A DNA stretch of 16,880 nucleotides from Acidobacteriota bacterium (GTDB lineage Bacteria; Acidobacteriota; Aminicenantia; UBA2199). Below the pieces are notes generated by a model, which saw only the letters and a program-made list of their open reading frames with translations, made no database searches and was not told the origin of the DNA. Both the position numbers and the translations under genes were made by a program. Positions 1 through 8,366 of the stretch are shown here, in pieces. Each line of letters opens with the position of its first letter. The stretch's first letter is position 1. The DNA lies in contig JAKAGC010000012.1 of NCBI GenBank assembly GCA_021817755.1, positions 1 through 16,880 on the forward strand, read 5' to 3'.

Positions 1-54
1 AATACAAAAGAAACCCTCAAACATATTGACGAAATAGGTATAAATGTGGTATAA
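1..54 (+). CDS. Possible C-terminal tail of the preceding gene (rpoC by context), partial
   Basis: Frame 1 is open from the window edge for 17 codons, reading NTKETLKHIDEIGINVV, and ends in TAA at 52-54. In many bacteria the gene just before rpsL is rpoC, the beta-prime subunit of RNA polymerase, so this could be its last residues. Seventeen codons are too few to recognise the family and could be open by chance. If it is coding, the proposed rpsL promoter lies over its 3' end. The call rests on gene order, not on a motif. Confidence 0.35.
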   Translation, partial: NTKETLKHIDEIGINVV

Positions 55-55
55 A
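26..55 (+). promoter_or_regulatory. Candidate sigma70-type extended -10 promoter for the cluster
   Basis: TTGACG at 26-31 is followed after 18 bases by TATAAA at 50-55, preceded by TGG at 47-49, which gives an extended -10 (TGnTATAAA). The start of transcription would fall near 62, leaving a leader of about 55 bases before rpsL. The nonamer GGTATAAAT occurs twice, at 37-45 and 48-56, offset by 11 bases, so a second -10-like element sits just upstream. This is a consensus match by eye. The AT-rich context raises the chance of a false hit, and the site may overlap the end of the preceding gene. Confidence 0.5.
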
Positions 56-116
56 TCTACTTTATTTCTATTTCCCCCCGGGGTAAAAAAATCGTAAAAA
101 TTAGAGGAGGTTATTT

Positions 117-491
117 TTGCCTACAATAAATCAACTTGTCAGATTCGGTCGAGCAAAAGTCAAGGTGAAAAGTAAATCACCGGCTCTGGATAATTGTCCC
201 TTTAAAAGAGGGGTTTGTACACGTGTGTATACGACTAACCCCAAAAAACCCAACTCAGCTATGAGAAAGGTCGCAAGAGTCAGGCTTTCAAATGGGATGG
301 AAGTAACAGCCTATATCCCGGGTGAAGGTCACTCTCTTCAGGAGCATTCTATTGTAATGGTTCGTGGAGGAAGAGTAAAAGACCTTCCGGGTGTCCGTTA
401 TCATATTGTCCGTGGTGTAAAGGATTCCACCGGCGTAGAAAAACGGAATCAGGCACGTTCAAAATATGGTACCAGAAGGCCTAAAAAATAA
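117..491 (+). CDS. rpsL: 30S ribosomal protein S12
   Basis: S12 sits at the decoding centre of the small subunit and controls accuracy of tRNA selection. The 124 aa length matches the family. The TTNPKKPNS loop (around residues 39-47) and the [12 protein letters not shown] loop (85-96) are intact. Lys43 and Lys88, the classical sites of streptomycin-resistance substitutions, are wild type, and Asp89, the residue methylthiolated by RimO in some bacteria, is present. The start is TTG at 117, six bases after AGAGGAGG (103-110). No ATG gives a better N-terminus, and MPTINQLVR is the usual beginning. It is the first gene after the candidate promoter, and rpsG follows after 22 bases. Confidence 0.98.
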   Translation: MPTINQLVRFGRAKVKVKSKSPALDNCPFKRGVCTRVYTTNPKKPNSAMRKVARVRLSNGMEVTAYIPGEGHSLQEHSIVMVRGGRVKDLPGVRYHIVRGVKDSTGVEKRNQARSKYGTRRPKK

Positions 492-513
492 AGGGCCCAT
501 CCAGGAGTTTTAA

Positions 514-984
514 ATGCCAAGGAAAAAAATAACCACAAAAAAGGAAGTTTTTTATGATCCAGTCTATAACTCATCATTAGTCGCCAAACTCATCAATGGA
601 ATGATGAAAGACGGAAAAAAATCACTGGCCCAGAAAATAGTCTATGGCGCTATGGATACGGTTAAAGATAAATTGAAAGAAGATCCTCTGAAAATCGTAT
701 TAAAAGCTATTGAAAATGTAAGACCTCATATTGAAACCCGTTCACGAAGAGTAGGTGGTGCGACCTATCAGGTTCCAATGGATGTAAGACGTGAAAGATC
801 CTATTCTCTCGGTCTTCGTTGGATTGTTCAGAATGCAAGAGAAAGAGGCGGAAAATCTATCCAGGAAAAATTAGTTGGCGAATTAATGGATGCCTACAAC
901 CAAAAAGGTGGGGCAACTAAGAAAAAAGAAACAGTTCATAAGATGGCTGAATCTAATAGAGCTTTTGCTCATTATAAGTGGTAA
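514..984 (+). CDS. rpsG: 30S ribosomal protein S7
   Basis: S7 nucleates assembly of the 30S head and contacts E-site tRNA. At 156 aa it has normal length. The family core RSRRVGGATYQVP (about residues 77-89) and the C-terminal block HKMAESNRAFAHYKW are clear. ATG at 514 follows AGGAG (503-507) by six bases. The rpsL-rpsG gap is only 22 bases, so the long structured S7-binding intercistronic region used for autoregulation in E. coli has no room here. If S7 autoregulates, it must use another site. fusA follows after 18 bases. Confidence 0.98.
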   Translation: MPRKKITTKKEVFYDPVYNSSLVAKLINGMMKDGKKSLAQKIVYGAMDTVKDKLKEDPLKIVLKAIENVRPHIETRSRRVGGATYQVPMDVRRERSYSLGLRWIVQNARERGGKSIQEKLVGELMDAYNQKGGATKKKETVHKMAESNRAFAHYKW

Positions 985-1002
985 GAAAGCGACGGAGAAA
1001 AG

Positions 1003-3084
1003 ATGGACCCTACCAGGATTCGTAATATCGGTTTTATGGCTCATATAGATGCCGGTAAAACCACAACTACAGAACGAATCCTGTACTATACCGGAGTTAC
1101 ATATAAAATTGGCGATGTCGACGATGGTACTGCCGTAATGGATTGGATGGAACAGGAACAGGAAAGAGGAATTACAATTACGGCTGCTGCAACCACCTGC
1201 TATTGGAATGATTACCGGATAAACATAATAGATACACCGGGACACGTCGATTTTACGGCAGAAGTAGAACGATCACTTCGTATATTAGATGGAGCAATCC
1301 TTGTTGTATGCGGAGTAGGGGGTGTTGAACCACAAACTGAAAAAGTATGGTATCAAGCCTCAAGATATAATATCCCCAGGATATTGTATATTAATAAGAT
1401 GGATCGAGTTGGTTCTGATTATAATGACGTAATAAACCAATTGGAAGAAAAACTTCACGCCAAAACTCTACTCTTACATATTCCTCTTGGAACGGAAGAG
1501 AATTTCCAGGGGATTATCGATTTAATTTCAATGAAAGCATACCGGTTCGGAGATGAACTTGCTGATTTTGGATTTGAAATTATGCCTATCCCCAGTGAAT
1601 ATGTTGATGAAGCAGAAATGCATAGGGAACATTTGATCGAGATAATTTCAGAACTGGATCTCGAAATAATGGAAAAAGTTCTTGAAAAGAAAGACATCTC
1701 GGAAGAATGTCTAAAAGCTGCTATTCGTCGTATTTGTATCGAACAAAGTGGTTACCCTGTTTTATTAGGGTCTTCTTTTAAGAAAAAAGGTGTTCAGAAT
1801 CTTCTGGATGCAATCATCGATTATCTTCCTTCTCCTGTAGATATGGGAGATGTAAAGGGAATCAACCCTAAGACAAAAGATGCTGTAACAAGAAAATTAT
1901 CAGATGATGAACCCTTTTCAGCAGTTGTTTTTAAAGTAATGACCGATATTTATGCCGGTCAGTTGATCTACTTTAGAGTGTATTCAGGAGTTGTCCAAAC
2001 CGGAACTACTGTATATAATAGTACAAAAGGTGAAAGACAACGGTTTTTACGCCTCCTGAAAATGCATGCCAATAAACGGGAAGAGCAAAAAGAAGTACGG
2101 GCAGGCGATATCGCAGCTACAATAGGCATTAGTAATATTTCTACCGGGGATACATTGTGCGATGAAAAACATCCGATTATTCTCGAAACTATTACATTCC
2201 CTGAACCTGTAGTAAATGCAACGATTGAACCTCGTTTGACTTCCGATCATAAAAAATTATCGGAAATATTGAATAAGCTCGCTTCCGAAGATCCGACCTT
2301 TAAAGTCTTTGTTGACAATAATACAGGTCAAACGATCATATCGGGGATGGGTGAGCTTCATCTGGAAGTTTTAAGAGAACGTATTCGAAGAGAATTCAAT
2401 TTAAATACCAAAATGGGTAAACCGAGAGTTGCTTATCATGAAACAATTCGGGTATCCGCTAAGGGTGAAGAAGAATATGTGAAGCAAGCTGCCGGAAAAA
2501 GTCAATATGCTCATGTTGTACTTGAAATAATGCCACTAACCGGAAAAGAAAAATTCAAATTTAATACGCGTATTAAACCGGGAATAATTCCGGCTGAATA
2601 CTATAGTGCAATAGAAACAGGAGTAAAAGAATCGATGGAAGTTGGCGTACTTGCTGGATTTCCGGTAATTAATATCGAAGTGAATTTAATTGATGGAACT
2701 TACCGGGAAGAAGATTCCACCGATCTTGCTTTTAAAATTGCAGCCGCAACGGCATTCAAGAAAGCATTCCGTGATGCAAAACCGATTTTACTTGAACCCA
2801 TGATGAAATTGGAAATTGTAGTACAGGATGAATATCTCGGAGAAGTTATCGGTGATTTGAATGCGCGTGAAGGAAAAGTAACACATATGGATGTAAAGAA
2901 TAATTTACATATCATTGATGGATTGGCTCCATTATCGAATATGTTCGGATATGCAACCGCTTTACGGACACTCAGTCAGGGAAGAGCCAATTATTCGATG
3001 GAATTTCAAGATTATATCGAGATGCCTGAAAAGAAGATGCAGGATGTTTTAAATAACCAATTGGGTATTTATACTTTTAATTAG
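1003..3084 (+). CDS. fusA: Translation elongation factor G
   Basis: This cytosolic GTPase drives tRNA-mRNA translocation and, with ribosome recycling factor, can split ribosomes. At 693 aa it has a full five-domain layout: G domain with P-loop AHIDAGKTT (13-21), switch I EQERGITIT, DTPGH (77-81) and NKMD (131-134); then domains II, III (SGMGELHLE), IV and V. Domain IV is atypical. The loop usually read as SGGRGQYGH is AAGKSQYAH (496-504), and the loop-tip histidine (E. coli His583) is Arg568 in DGTYREEDS. This and the LRERIRREF segment recall EF-G subfamilies described from spirochaetes, planctomycetes and deltaproteobacteria (spdEFG), but subfamily assignment needs a tree. ATG at 1003 follows GGAG (994-997); tuf starts 10 bases after the stop. 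Confidence 0.96.
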   Translation: MDPTRIRNIGFMAHIDAGKTTTTERILYYTGVTYKIGDVDDGTAVMDWMEQEQERGITITAAATTCYWNDYRINIIDTPGHVDFTAEVERSLRILDGAILVVCGVGGVEPQTEKVWYQASRYNIPRILYINKMDRVGSDYNDVINQLEEKLHAKTLLLHIPLGTEENFQGIIDLISMKAYRFGDELADFGFEIMPIPSEYVDEAEMHREHLIEIISELDLEIMEKVLEKKDISEECLKAAIRRICIEQSGYPVLLGSSFKKKGVQNLLDAIIDYLPSPVDMGDVKGINPKTKDAVTRKLSDDEPFSAVVFKVMTDIYAGQLIYFRVYSGVVQTGTTVYNSTKGERQRFLRLLKMHANKREEQKEVRAGDIAATIGISNISTGDTLCDEKHPIILETITFPEPVVNATIEPRLTSDHKKLSEILNKLASEDPTFKVFVDNNTGQTIISGMGELHLEVLRERIRREFNLNTKMGKPRVAYHETIRVSAKGEEEYVKQAAGKSQYAHVVLEIMPLTGKEKFKFNTRIKPGIIPAEYYSAIETGVKESMEVGVLAGFPVINIEVNLIDGTYREEDSTDLAFKIAAATAFKKAFRDAKPILLEPMMKLEIVVQDEYLGEVIGDLNAREGKVTHMDVKNNLHIIDGLAPLSNMFGYATALRTLSQGRANYSMEFQDYIEMPEKKMQDVLNNQLGIYTFN

Positions 3085-3094
3085 GAGGTAATGA

Positions 3095-4300
3095 ATGACA
3101 AAGGAAAAGTTTAGCAGGAGCAAGCCGCACTTAAACATTGGGACCATTGGTCATGTAGATCATGGTAAAACTACCCTTACCGCATCGATAACAAAAATAT
3201 TAAGTAAACGCGAAGGTTCTAAAGTTCAATACAGGGATTTCTGGAGCATTGATAATGCACCGGAAGAAAAAGAACGCGGTATTACCATTCAGATCGCACA
3301 CGTAGAGTATGAGACCGAAAAGCGGCATTATGCTCATATAGATTGTCCCGGACACGCGGACTACGTAAAGAATATGATTACCGGTGCAGCCCAAATGGAT
3401 GGAGCAATCCTGGTAGTAAGCGGTGCAGATGGCCCAATGCCTCAGACCCGTGAACACATCCTGTTGGCCCGTCAGGTAAACGTTCCTGCTATTGTTGTTT
3501 TTATGAATAAATGCGACATGGTCGATGATGAAGAAATCCTTGATCTGGTTGAATTGGAAATTAGAGAATTATTAACCGAATACGGTTTCCCTGGAGATGA
3601 AATTCCTGTGGTTCGCGGAAGTGCTTTACAGAGCATGGAAAGTGATGGTACCGTAGCTGGAAGCCCCTGGAACCAGAAAATTATCGACTTGATGGATGCT
3701 GTTGATGCTTATATTAAATTGCCCGAAAGACCTGTAGATAAAGAATTCTTGATGCCCATCGAAGATGTTTTTACCATTAGTGGTAGAGGTACAGTTGTTA
3801 CCGGTAGGGTAGAAAGAGGAAAAGTAAAAGTTGGCGATGAAATCGAAATCGTCGGTATTACTGAAACAAAGAAAAAAATCGTAACAGGAGTAGAAATGTT
3901 CAAGAAACTCCTGGATGAAGGCCAAGCCGGAGATAATATCGGTGTATTGCTTCGTGGAACAGATCGTGAAGACGTGGAACGTGGAATGGTTCTTGCAAAA
4001 GTTGGAAGCATTACTCCTCATACTAAGTTTAACGCTGAAGTATACGTTTTAAGCAAAGATGAAGGCGGACGTCATACCCCGTTTGTAACAGGTTATCGTC
4101 CCCAGTTCTTCTTCCGTACAACTGATGTTACCGGTTCAGTCCAATTATCACAGGGAGTCGAAATGGTCATGCCTGGAGACAATTCCACTTTTACCATTGA
4201 ATTGATCACCCCGATCGCTATGGAAAAAGGATTGAAATTTGCAATTAGAGAAGGCGGGCGAACCATCGGAGCAGGTTCTGTTACCGATATTTTAGAGTAA
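3095..4300 (+). CDS. tuf: Translation elongation factor Tu
   Basis: EF-Tu is the GTPase that delivers aminoacyl-tRNA to the A site. The 401 aa protein has three domains: a G domain with GHVDHGKT (19-26), DCPGH (83-87, catalytic His87), NKCD (138-141) and the GSAL element, then two beta-barrels carrying [17 protein letters not shown] and the C-terminal [13 protein letters not shown]. The switch I end reads GITIQIAH (62-69), where most bacteria have GITINTAH or similar; otherwise the protein is canonical. A short insertion ([14 protein letters not shown]) lies after GSAL. The ATG at 3095 is chosen over the out-of-frame ATG at 3091 because AGGAGG (3083-3088) sits six bases before it. This ribosome binding site overlaps the fusA stop, implying coupling. 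Confidence 0.98.
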   Translation: MTKEKFSRSKPHLNIGTIGHVDHGKTTLTASITKILSKREGSKVQYRDFWSIDNAPEEKERGITIQIAHVEYETEKRHYAHIDCPGHADYVKNMITGAAQMDGAILVVSGADGPMPQTREHILLARQVNVPAIVVFMNKCDMVDDEEILDLVELEIRELLTEYGFPGDEIPVVRGSALQSMESDGTVAGSPWNQKIIDLMDAVDAYIKLPERPVDKEFLMPIEDVFTISGRGTVVTGRVERGKVKVGDEIEIVGITETKKKIVTGVEMFKKLLDEGQAGDNIGVLLRGTDREDVERGMVLAKVGSITPHTKFNAEVYVLSKDEGGRHTPFVTGYRPQFFFRTTDVTGSVQLSQGVEMVMPGDNSTFTIELITPIAMEKGLKFAIREGGRTIGAGSVTDILE

Positions 4301-4322
4301 AAAACAAGGAGAATATCGTTTA

Positions 4323-4631
4323 ATGGCTACAAAAATTAGGATAAAGTTAAAATCGTTTGACAGCCGGATATTGGATAAGTCTTCTGCAGAAATCGTTGTA
4401 AAAGCGAAACGTACCGGAGCAAAAGTGGCAGGCCCTATCCCAATCCCAACCCGGATTGAAAGATTCTGTGTTTTACGGTCGCCTCATGTGGATAAAAAAT
4501 CCCGTGAACATTTCGAGCGCCGCACACACTGCCGGCTGATTGAAATCCTGGAACACAATGATGATACGATTGCCGAATTGAAAAAGATGGACTTACCTGC
4601 TGGAGTTGAAGTAGAAGTCAAATCAAATTAA
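4323..4631 (+). CDS. rpsJ: 30S ribosomal protein S10
   Basis: S10 is a 30S head protein and, as NusE, also joins transcription antitermination complexes in well-studied bacteria. The 102 aa length is typical. Family blocks [16 protein letters not shown] and [16 protein letters not shown] are clear. The N-terminal motif usually DHRLLD is DSRILD here. ATG at 4323 lies 11 bases after AAGGAG (4306-4311), a slightly long spacing. Only 22 bases separate it from tuf, with no promoter-like or hairpin sequence, so the long S10 leader with an L4-dependent attenuator known from E. coli is absent and the S10 block is read through from the str block. Confidence 0.98.
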   Translation: MATKIRIKLKSFDSRILDKSSAEIVVKAKRTGAKVAGPIPIPTRIERFCVLRSPHVDKKSREHFERRTHCRLIEILEHNDDTIAELKKMDLPAGVEVEVKSN

Positions 4632-4638
4632 AAGCGAT

Positions 4639-4645
4639 AAGGTGA
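4639..4645 (+). promoter_or_regulatory. Ribosome binding site deciding the rplC start
   Basis: AAGGTGA lies five bases before ATG 4651. It contains the in-frame GTG at 4642, which has no comparable ribosome binding site of its own. This favours ATG 4651 as the rplC start. Confidence 0.65.
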
Positions 4646-4650
4646 AGGAA

Positions 4651-5286
4651 ATGATTCAAGGAATAATTGGAAAGAAAGTGGGAATGACCCAGATTTATGA
4701 TGACGACGGTCGGGTTATTCCGGTAACTGTAATAAAAGCCGGTCCTTGCCTGGTAGTCCAGAAAAAGATAAAGCAGAACAATCCGTACTTGAAAGTTCAG
4801 ATCGGACTGGTAGATGATAGAAAAGTTAAAAGTGTAAATAAGCCTCTTCAAGGACATTTTCAGAAAGCCAATGTACCTCCAACGAAAGTATTGAGTGAAT
4901 TCTTGGTAGATGATGAAAATGTAAATGTGGGCGATTCCGTAAAAGTCGACATTTTCGAGGAAAAAGAAACGGTTAGCGTTTCCGGCGTTACAAAAGGAAA
5001 AGGTTTCCAGGGTGTAATGAAACGTTGGGGATTTTCCGGTGGACGAGCGACACATGGTTCTATGTTTCACAGAGCACCCGGTTCAATCGGACAGTGCGCA
5101 TTTCCCAGTAAAGTAATCAAAGGGAAAAAGATGCCTGGCAGAATGGGCGGGAAACAGAAAACCGTAAAAGGAATTTACGTCGTAAAAGTCGATGTAGATA
5201 AAAACATGTTGATGCTGAGGGGCGCAGTACCCGGCTACAATGGAAACTATGTGTATATTCGGAAGGAATCCTTTAAAAGGAGATAG
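4651..5286 (+). CDS. rplC: 50S ribosomal protein L3
   Basis: L3 is an early-assembling 50S protein whose extended loop approaches the peptidyl transferase centre. It opens [16 protein letters not shown] and carries the signature SKGKGFQG-like segment ([14 protein letters not shown]), [14 protein letters not shown] and [11 protein letters not shown]. The glutamine in GSIGQ sits in the region methylated by PrmB in E. coli. The reading frame extends upstream to a GTG at 4642, but ATG 4651 is preferred because AAGGTGA is well placed before it and L3 proteins normally begin two or three residues before GIIGKK. That gives 211 aa. The gap to rplD is two bases, with the rplD ribosome binding site inside the end of this gene. 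Confidence 0.96.
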   Translation: MIQGIIGKKVGMTQIYDDDGRVIPVTVIKAGPCLVVQKKIKQNNPYLKVQIGLVDDRKVKSVNKPLQGHFQKANVPPTKVLSEFLVDDENVNVGDSVKVDIFEEKETVSVSGVTKGKGFQGVMKRWGFSGGRATHGSMFHRAPGSIGQCAFPSKVIKGKKMPGRMGGKQKTVKGIYVVKVDVDKNMLMLRGAVPGYNGNYVYIRKESFKRR

Positions 5287-5288
5287 AA

Positions 5289-5912
5289 ATGCTTAAAGTA
5301 AAGGTTAAGAATATGCAGAGCCAGGATGTTAGTGAGCTTGAACTTCCTGAAGAAATTTTCGATTATCCCTTAAACGAGCATTTAATATATGAAGCTGTAA
5401 AAAATTACAACGCCAATCAACGTCAAGGGACTGTTGCAACCAAAACAAGAGGTAAAGTTTCAGGAAGTGGACGGAAACTTTGGAGACAAAAAGGAACCGG
5501 AAGGGCAAGAGTCGGTTCGATTCGTACTCCTTTGTGGAAAGGCGGCGGAATTTCATTCGGCCCTCAACCCAGAGACTATTCATATAAAATGCCCAGGAGA
5601 GCAAAACAGAATGCTTTAAAATCCGTACTCTCCGATAAATTCAGGAATGCTCGCATCCTGTTCGTAGATGATATGAATGTGAGTTCTGTAAAAACCAGGG
5701 ATACTATTTCAATGTTGAAAAATTTCAACATCGATAAGTTGTTGATTGTGGATAAAAAGGAAAATTCCAAATTAAACTTGTCCACTCGGAATATTCCACA
5801 TGTCAAAATGATTGATTTTACTGAAATCAATGTATATGACTCGTTAAAATATAATTATATTATGTTTTCCGTGGATGCAGTGAAACAGTTGCTGGAGGTA
5901 TTGACCAAATGA
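5289..5912 (+). CDS. rplD: 50S ribosomal protein L4
   Basis: L4 binds 23S rRNA domain I and, with L22, lines the narrow part of the exit tunnel. In E. coli it also represses the S10 operon. The protein is 207 aa. The tunnel loop segment is typical: TRGKVSGSGRKLWRQKGTGRARVGSIRTPLWKGGG spans roughly residues 54-88, of which the core KLWRQKGTGRARVGS is nearly invariant. ATG 5289 follows an AAAGGAGA site inside rplC. The stop overlaps the rplW start as ATGA (5909-5912), a translational coupling arrangement. Confidence 0.97.
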   Translation: MLKVKVKNMQSQDVSELELPEEIFDYPLNEHLIYEAVKNYNANQRQGTVATKTRGKVSGSGRKLWRQKGTGRARVGSIRTPLWKGGGISFGPQPRDYSYKMPRRAKQNALKSVLSDKFRNARILFVDDMNVSSVKTRDTISMLKNFNIDKLLIVDKKENSKLNLSTRNIPHVKMIDFTEINVYDSLKYNYIMFSVDAVKQLLEVLTK

Positions 5913-6205
5913 AACAAAAAAACTCCGATATTATAATTGCACCGTTGGTCACGGAAAAATCCACAGATCTTAAAGATAAAAATCGTTTATTGTGTTTCCA
6001 GGTCAGTAAGGATGCCAATAAGATCTCCATTAAAAATGCAGTTGAAAAACTCTTTAAGACAAAAGTGGAATCTGTGAGAGTAATGAATTTCCTGGGCAAA
6101 GAAAAACGCTATGGCAAATATTCGGGTTACCGTCCGTCCTGGAAAAAGGCATATGTTAAACTGAAAAAAGACGTGAAAATGATCGATTATGTCGAGGTAG
6201 TATAA
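5909..6205 (+). CDS. rplW: 50S ribosomal protein L23
   Basis: L23 sits at the tunnel exit, where trigger factor and SRP dock in bacteria. The 98 aa protein has the [13 protein letters not shown] opening (around residues 11-19), the central [18 protein letters not shown] helix region and the [34 protein letters not shown] beta-hairpin arm, whose parts VRVMN and [11 protein letters not shown] are characteristic. Its ATG overlaps the rplD stop (ATGA) and its TAA overlaps the rplB start (TAATG), so three genes in a row are coupled. The ribosome binding site (GGAGGT) lies inside rplD. Confidence 0.96.
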   Translation: MKQKNSDIIIAPLVTEKSTDLKDKNRLLCFQVSKDANKISIKNAVEKLFKTKVESVRVMNFLGKEKRYGKYSGYRPSWKKAYVKLKKDVKMIDYVEVV

Positions 6206-7029
6206 TGGGAATCAAAACATATAAACCAACCACACCCGGTCAAAGAGGGAAAACAGGTTATACTTTCGATGAGTTAACCACAGATAAGCCCTATAAGAAA
6301 TTAGTAGAAACGATAAAGAAATCGGGAGGGCGGAACAATATCGGTCATATCACTATTCGCTTCCGTGGCGGCGGTCATAAGAGAAAATATCGTATTATCG
6401 ATTTCAAACGCGATAAATTCGAAGTGCCTGGAATAGTAGAAACAATAGAATATGATCCCAATAGAACTGCTCGAATTGCTTTAATAAAGTATTCAGACGG
6501 CGAAAGAAGATACATTCTCGCTCCGTTGGGACTTGGCGTCGGAGATTCGATAATTTCAACCCAAAAAGAAGCGGACATACTCCCCGGTAATGCATTGTTA
6601 TTAAAACATATTCCCGTAGGTACGACAATTCATAACATTGAATTTTCCATTGGCCGAGGCGGTCAGATTGCACGAACTGCCGGAGCAGCAGCGACTCTAA
6701 TGGCAAAGGAAGGTAGATATGGTTTAATCAAAATGCCTTCCGGTGAATTGCGGAAAGTAATTCTGGAATGTCGGGCAACAATCGGACAGATTGGAAATGT
6801 CGAACATAATAATATATCTGTCGGAAAAGCCGGACGTACCCGTTGGCAAGGAAAACGTCCCCATGTAAGAGGAACGGTAATGAACCCCATTGACCATCCG
6901 CACGGCGGTGGTGAAGGTAAAACGAAAGGTGGACGTATTCCAGTCACACCTTGGGGTAAACCAACCAAAGGATATAAAACCAGAAAAAATAAACGAACTA
7001 AAAATTTTATTGTTAAAAGGAGAACGTAG
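6205..7029 (+). CDS. rplB: 50S ribosomal protein L2
   Basis: L2 is essential for subunit joining and for the peptidyl transferase region, and is among the most conserved ribosomal proteins. It is 274 aa, the standard length. The N-terminal [20 protein letters not shown], the SH3-like core and the C-terminal [12 protein letters not shown] with the nearby [12 protein letters not shown] are intact, including the histidine of PHGGG equivalent to E. coli His229. ATG 6205 shares its A with the rplW stop codon, and GAGGT just upstream inside rplW serves as ribosome binding site. rpsS follows after four bases. Confidence 0.98.
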   Translation: MGIKTYKPTTPGQRGKTGYTFDELTTDKPYKKLVETIKKSGGRNNIGHITIRFRGGGHKRKYRIIDFKRDKFEVPGIVETIEYDPNRTARIALIKYSDGERRYILAPLGLGVGDSIISTQKEADILPGNALLLKHIPVGTTIHNIEFSIGRGGQIARTAGAAATLMAKEGRYGLIKMPSGELRKVILECRATIGQIGNVEHNNISVGKAGRTRWQGKRPHVRGTVMNPIDHPHGGGEGKTKGGRIPVTPWGKPTKGYKTRKNKRTKNFIVKRRT

Positions 7030-7033
7030 TTAA

Positions 7034-7303
7034 ATGGGACGCTCAATAAAAAAAGGTGTTTATGTCGAAGAAAAGTTGGTAAAGAAAGTTCTGGACGCCA
7101 AAAGAAATAATAAACGGGAAGTTATCAAGACCTGGTCCCGTAGATCGACTGTGATTCCGGAAATGGTAGGCATGACCCTGGCTGTCCACAATGGAAAGAA
7201 GTTCATCCCGGTTTTTGTTACGGAAAATATGGTTGGTTACAAGTTGGGTGACTTTTCCTTAACACGGACTTATAAAGGTCATACTTCAAAAGGAACAAAA
7301 TAG
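7034..7303 (+). CDS. rpsS: 30S ribosomal protein S19
   Basis: S19 pairs with S13 in the 30S head near the A site and the intersubunit bridge. It is 89 aa. [31 protein letters not shown] core is obvious (WSRRST about residues 34-39), with the C-terminal TRTYKGH. Two usually conserved spots differ: GPFV near the start is GVYV, and the MVGHKLGEF block is [16 protein letters not shown], overlapping the end of rplB, is the likely ribosome binding site. Eleven bases separate it from rplV. Confidence 0.97.
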   Translation: MGRSIKKGVYVEEKLVKKVLDAKRNNKREVIKTWSRRSTVIPEMVGMTLAVHNGKKFIPVFVTENMVGYKLGDFSLTRTYKGHTSKGTK

Positions 7304-7314
7304 GAGGAATCGAC

Positions 7315-7668
7315 ATGGCATACGTAGCTGTTGCGAAAGCAAAATATGCAAAGATGGCTCCCAGGAAAACGCGCCTGGCAGCTGATATGATCCGGGGAAA
7401 AGATGCCGGTGAAGCACGAACGATCTTACGGTTTTCTAAAAAGAAAAAAGCAGCGTTGCTTATTATGAGAGTCTTGGATTCCGCTATTGCAAATGCGCAA
7501 GTCAAACATCCCAATATTGACGTTGACCATTTATACGTCTCGCGGATTTATGTGGATAAAGCGCCGTATTTAAAACGATTCAGGACAGCACCTCGTGGAC
7601 GAGGTATGGCTATACTAAAACGATATTGTCATATTACCATTGAATTAGGTGAAAGAGAGGAAAAATAA
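7315..7668 (+). CDS. rplV: 50S ribosomal protein L22
   Basis: L22 spans the 50S core and its long beta-hairpin lines the exit tunnel constriction, where nascent-chain stalling and macrolide effects are felt. The 117 aa protein has the family opening (AKAKYAKMAPRKTRLAADMIRGK in parts), the helix LLIMRVLDSAIANAQ and the hairpin from about residue 74 to 109. The hairpin tip reads RFRTAPRGRGMAILKRYCHI (88-107), where consensus is closer to RxRPAPRGRAxRIxKRTSHI, so several tip residues are unusual. AGGAGG precedes ATG 7315. The stop overlaps the rpsC start as TAATG. Confidence 0.97.
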   Translation: MAYVAVAKAKYAKMAPRKTRLAADMIRGKDAGEARTILRFSKKKKAALLIMRVLDSAIANAQVKHPNIDVDHLYVSRIYVDKAPYLKRFRTAPRGRGMAILKRYCHITIELGEREEK

Positions 7669-8363
7669 TGGGTCAAAAAACACATCCATATGGATTTAGA
7701 TTAGGTTTTAACAAAGGGTGGCTTTCTTTATGGTACTCTAAAGGAAGGACCTATGCTGATCTGTTTCACACCGATATTCAGATCCGGAAGCTCATCAAAG
7801 AAAAATACAAACATGCAGGAATTGCATCGATCGAGGTAAAGCGGATATCCGATACCATTCGTGTTCAGATCAATACCGCCAGACCGGGAATAATAATCGG
7901 TAAAGGCGGATCCGGAGTACAACAAATAAAAAAGCTACTTAAGGATTTTACCGGAATGGCAGCAGAAAAGATTTTGGTTGATGTCATTGAAATTAAATAT
8001 CCCGAAATCGTTGCCCAGTTAATCGCAGAAGGAATTGCTTATCAGATTGAGCGTCGTATATCATTCCGACGTGCAATGAGAAAAGCAGTTGATTCATCGA
8101 TTCGAGCAGGCGCTATCGGTATTAAAATTCGCGTATCCGGAAGATTGGGCGGAGCAGAAATTGCTCGTGCTGAATGGTATCTGGTTGGGAAATTACCGCT
8201 ACAGACACTCAAAGCTGACATCGATTATGGTTTTACTGAAGCTTTTACCGATTATGGACAAATTGGAATCAAAGTATGGGTATATGTTAGCGATAAAAAT
8301 AAAGAACGTTTTAAAAGGCAAGAACCTGAACTCGTGCGTGCTCATGAACATGAAGGAGAATAG
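7668..8363 (+). CDS. rpsC: 30S ribosomal protein S3
   Basis: S3 lies at the mRNA entry channel and contributes to the ribosomal helicase activity. It is 231 aa. It starts MGQKTHPYGFRLG, carries a KH domain with the GKGG loop at 78-81, and has the C-terminal GRLGGAEIARAEWYLVGKLP segment typical of the family. ATG 7668 overlaps the rplV TAA by one base, and GAGAGGA inside rplV is the ribosome binding site. A 94-codon alternative frame over its 3' half (8089-8373) has no homology-like features and is a shadow. Confidence 0.98.
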   Translation: MGQKTHPYGFRLGFNKGWLSLWYSKGRTYADLFHTDIQIRKLIKEKYKHAGIASIEVKRISDTIRVQINTARPGIIIGKGGSGVQQIKKLLKDFTGMAAEKILVDVIEIKYPEIVAQLIAEGIAYQIERRISFRRAMRKAVDSSIRAGAIGIKIRVSGRLGGAEIARAEWYLVGKLPLQTLKADIDYGFTEAFTDYGQIGIKVWVYVSDKNKERFKRQEPELVRAHEHEGE

Positions 8364-8366
8364 ACC

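Noticed and set aside
74..83. CCCCCCGGGG in the rpsL leader as a hairpin or terminator
   Set aside because: The self-complementary part has no loop, the flanks match poorly, and there is no run of T after a stem.
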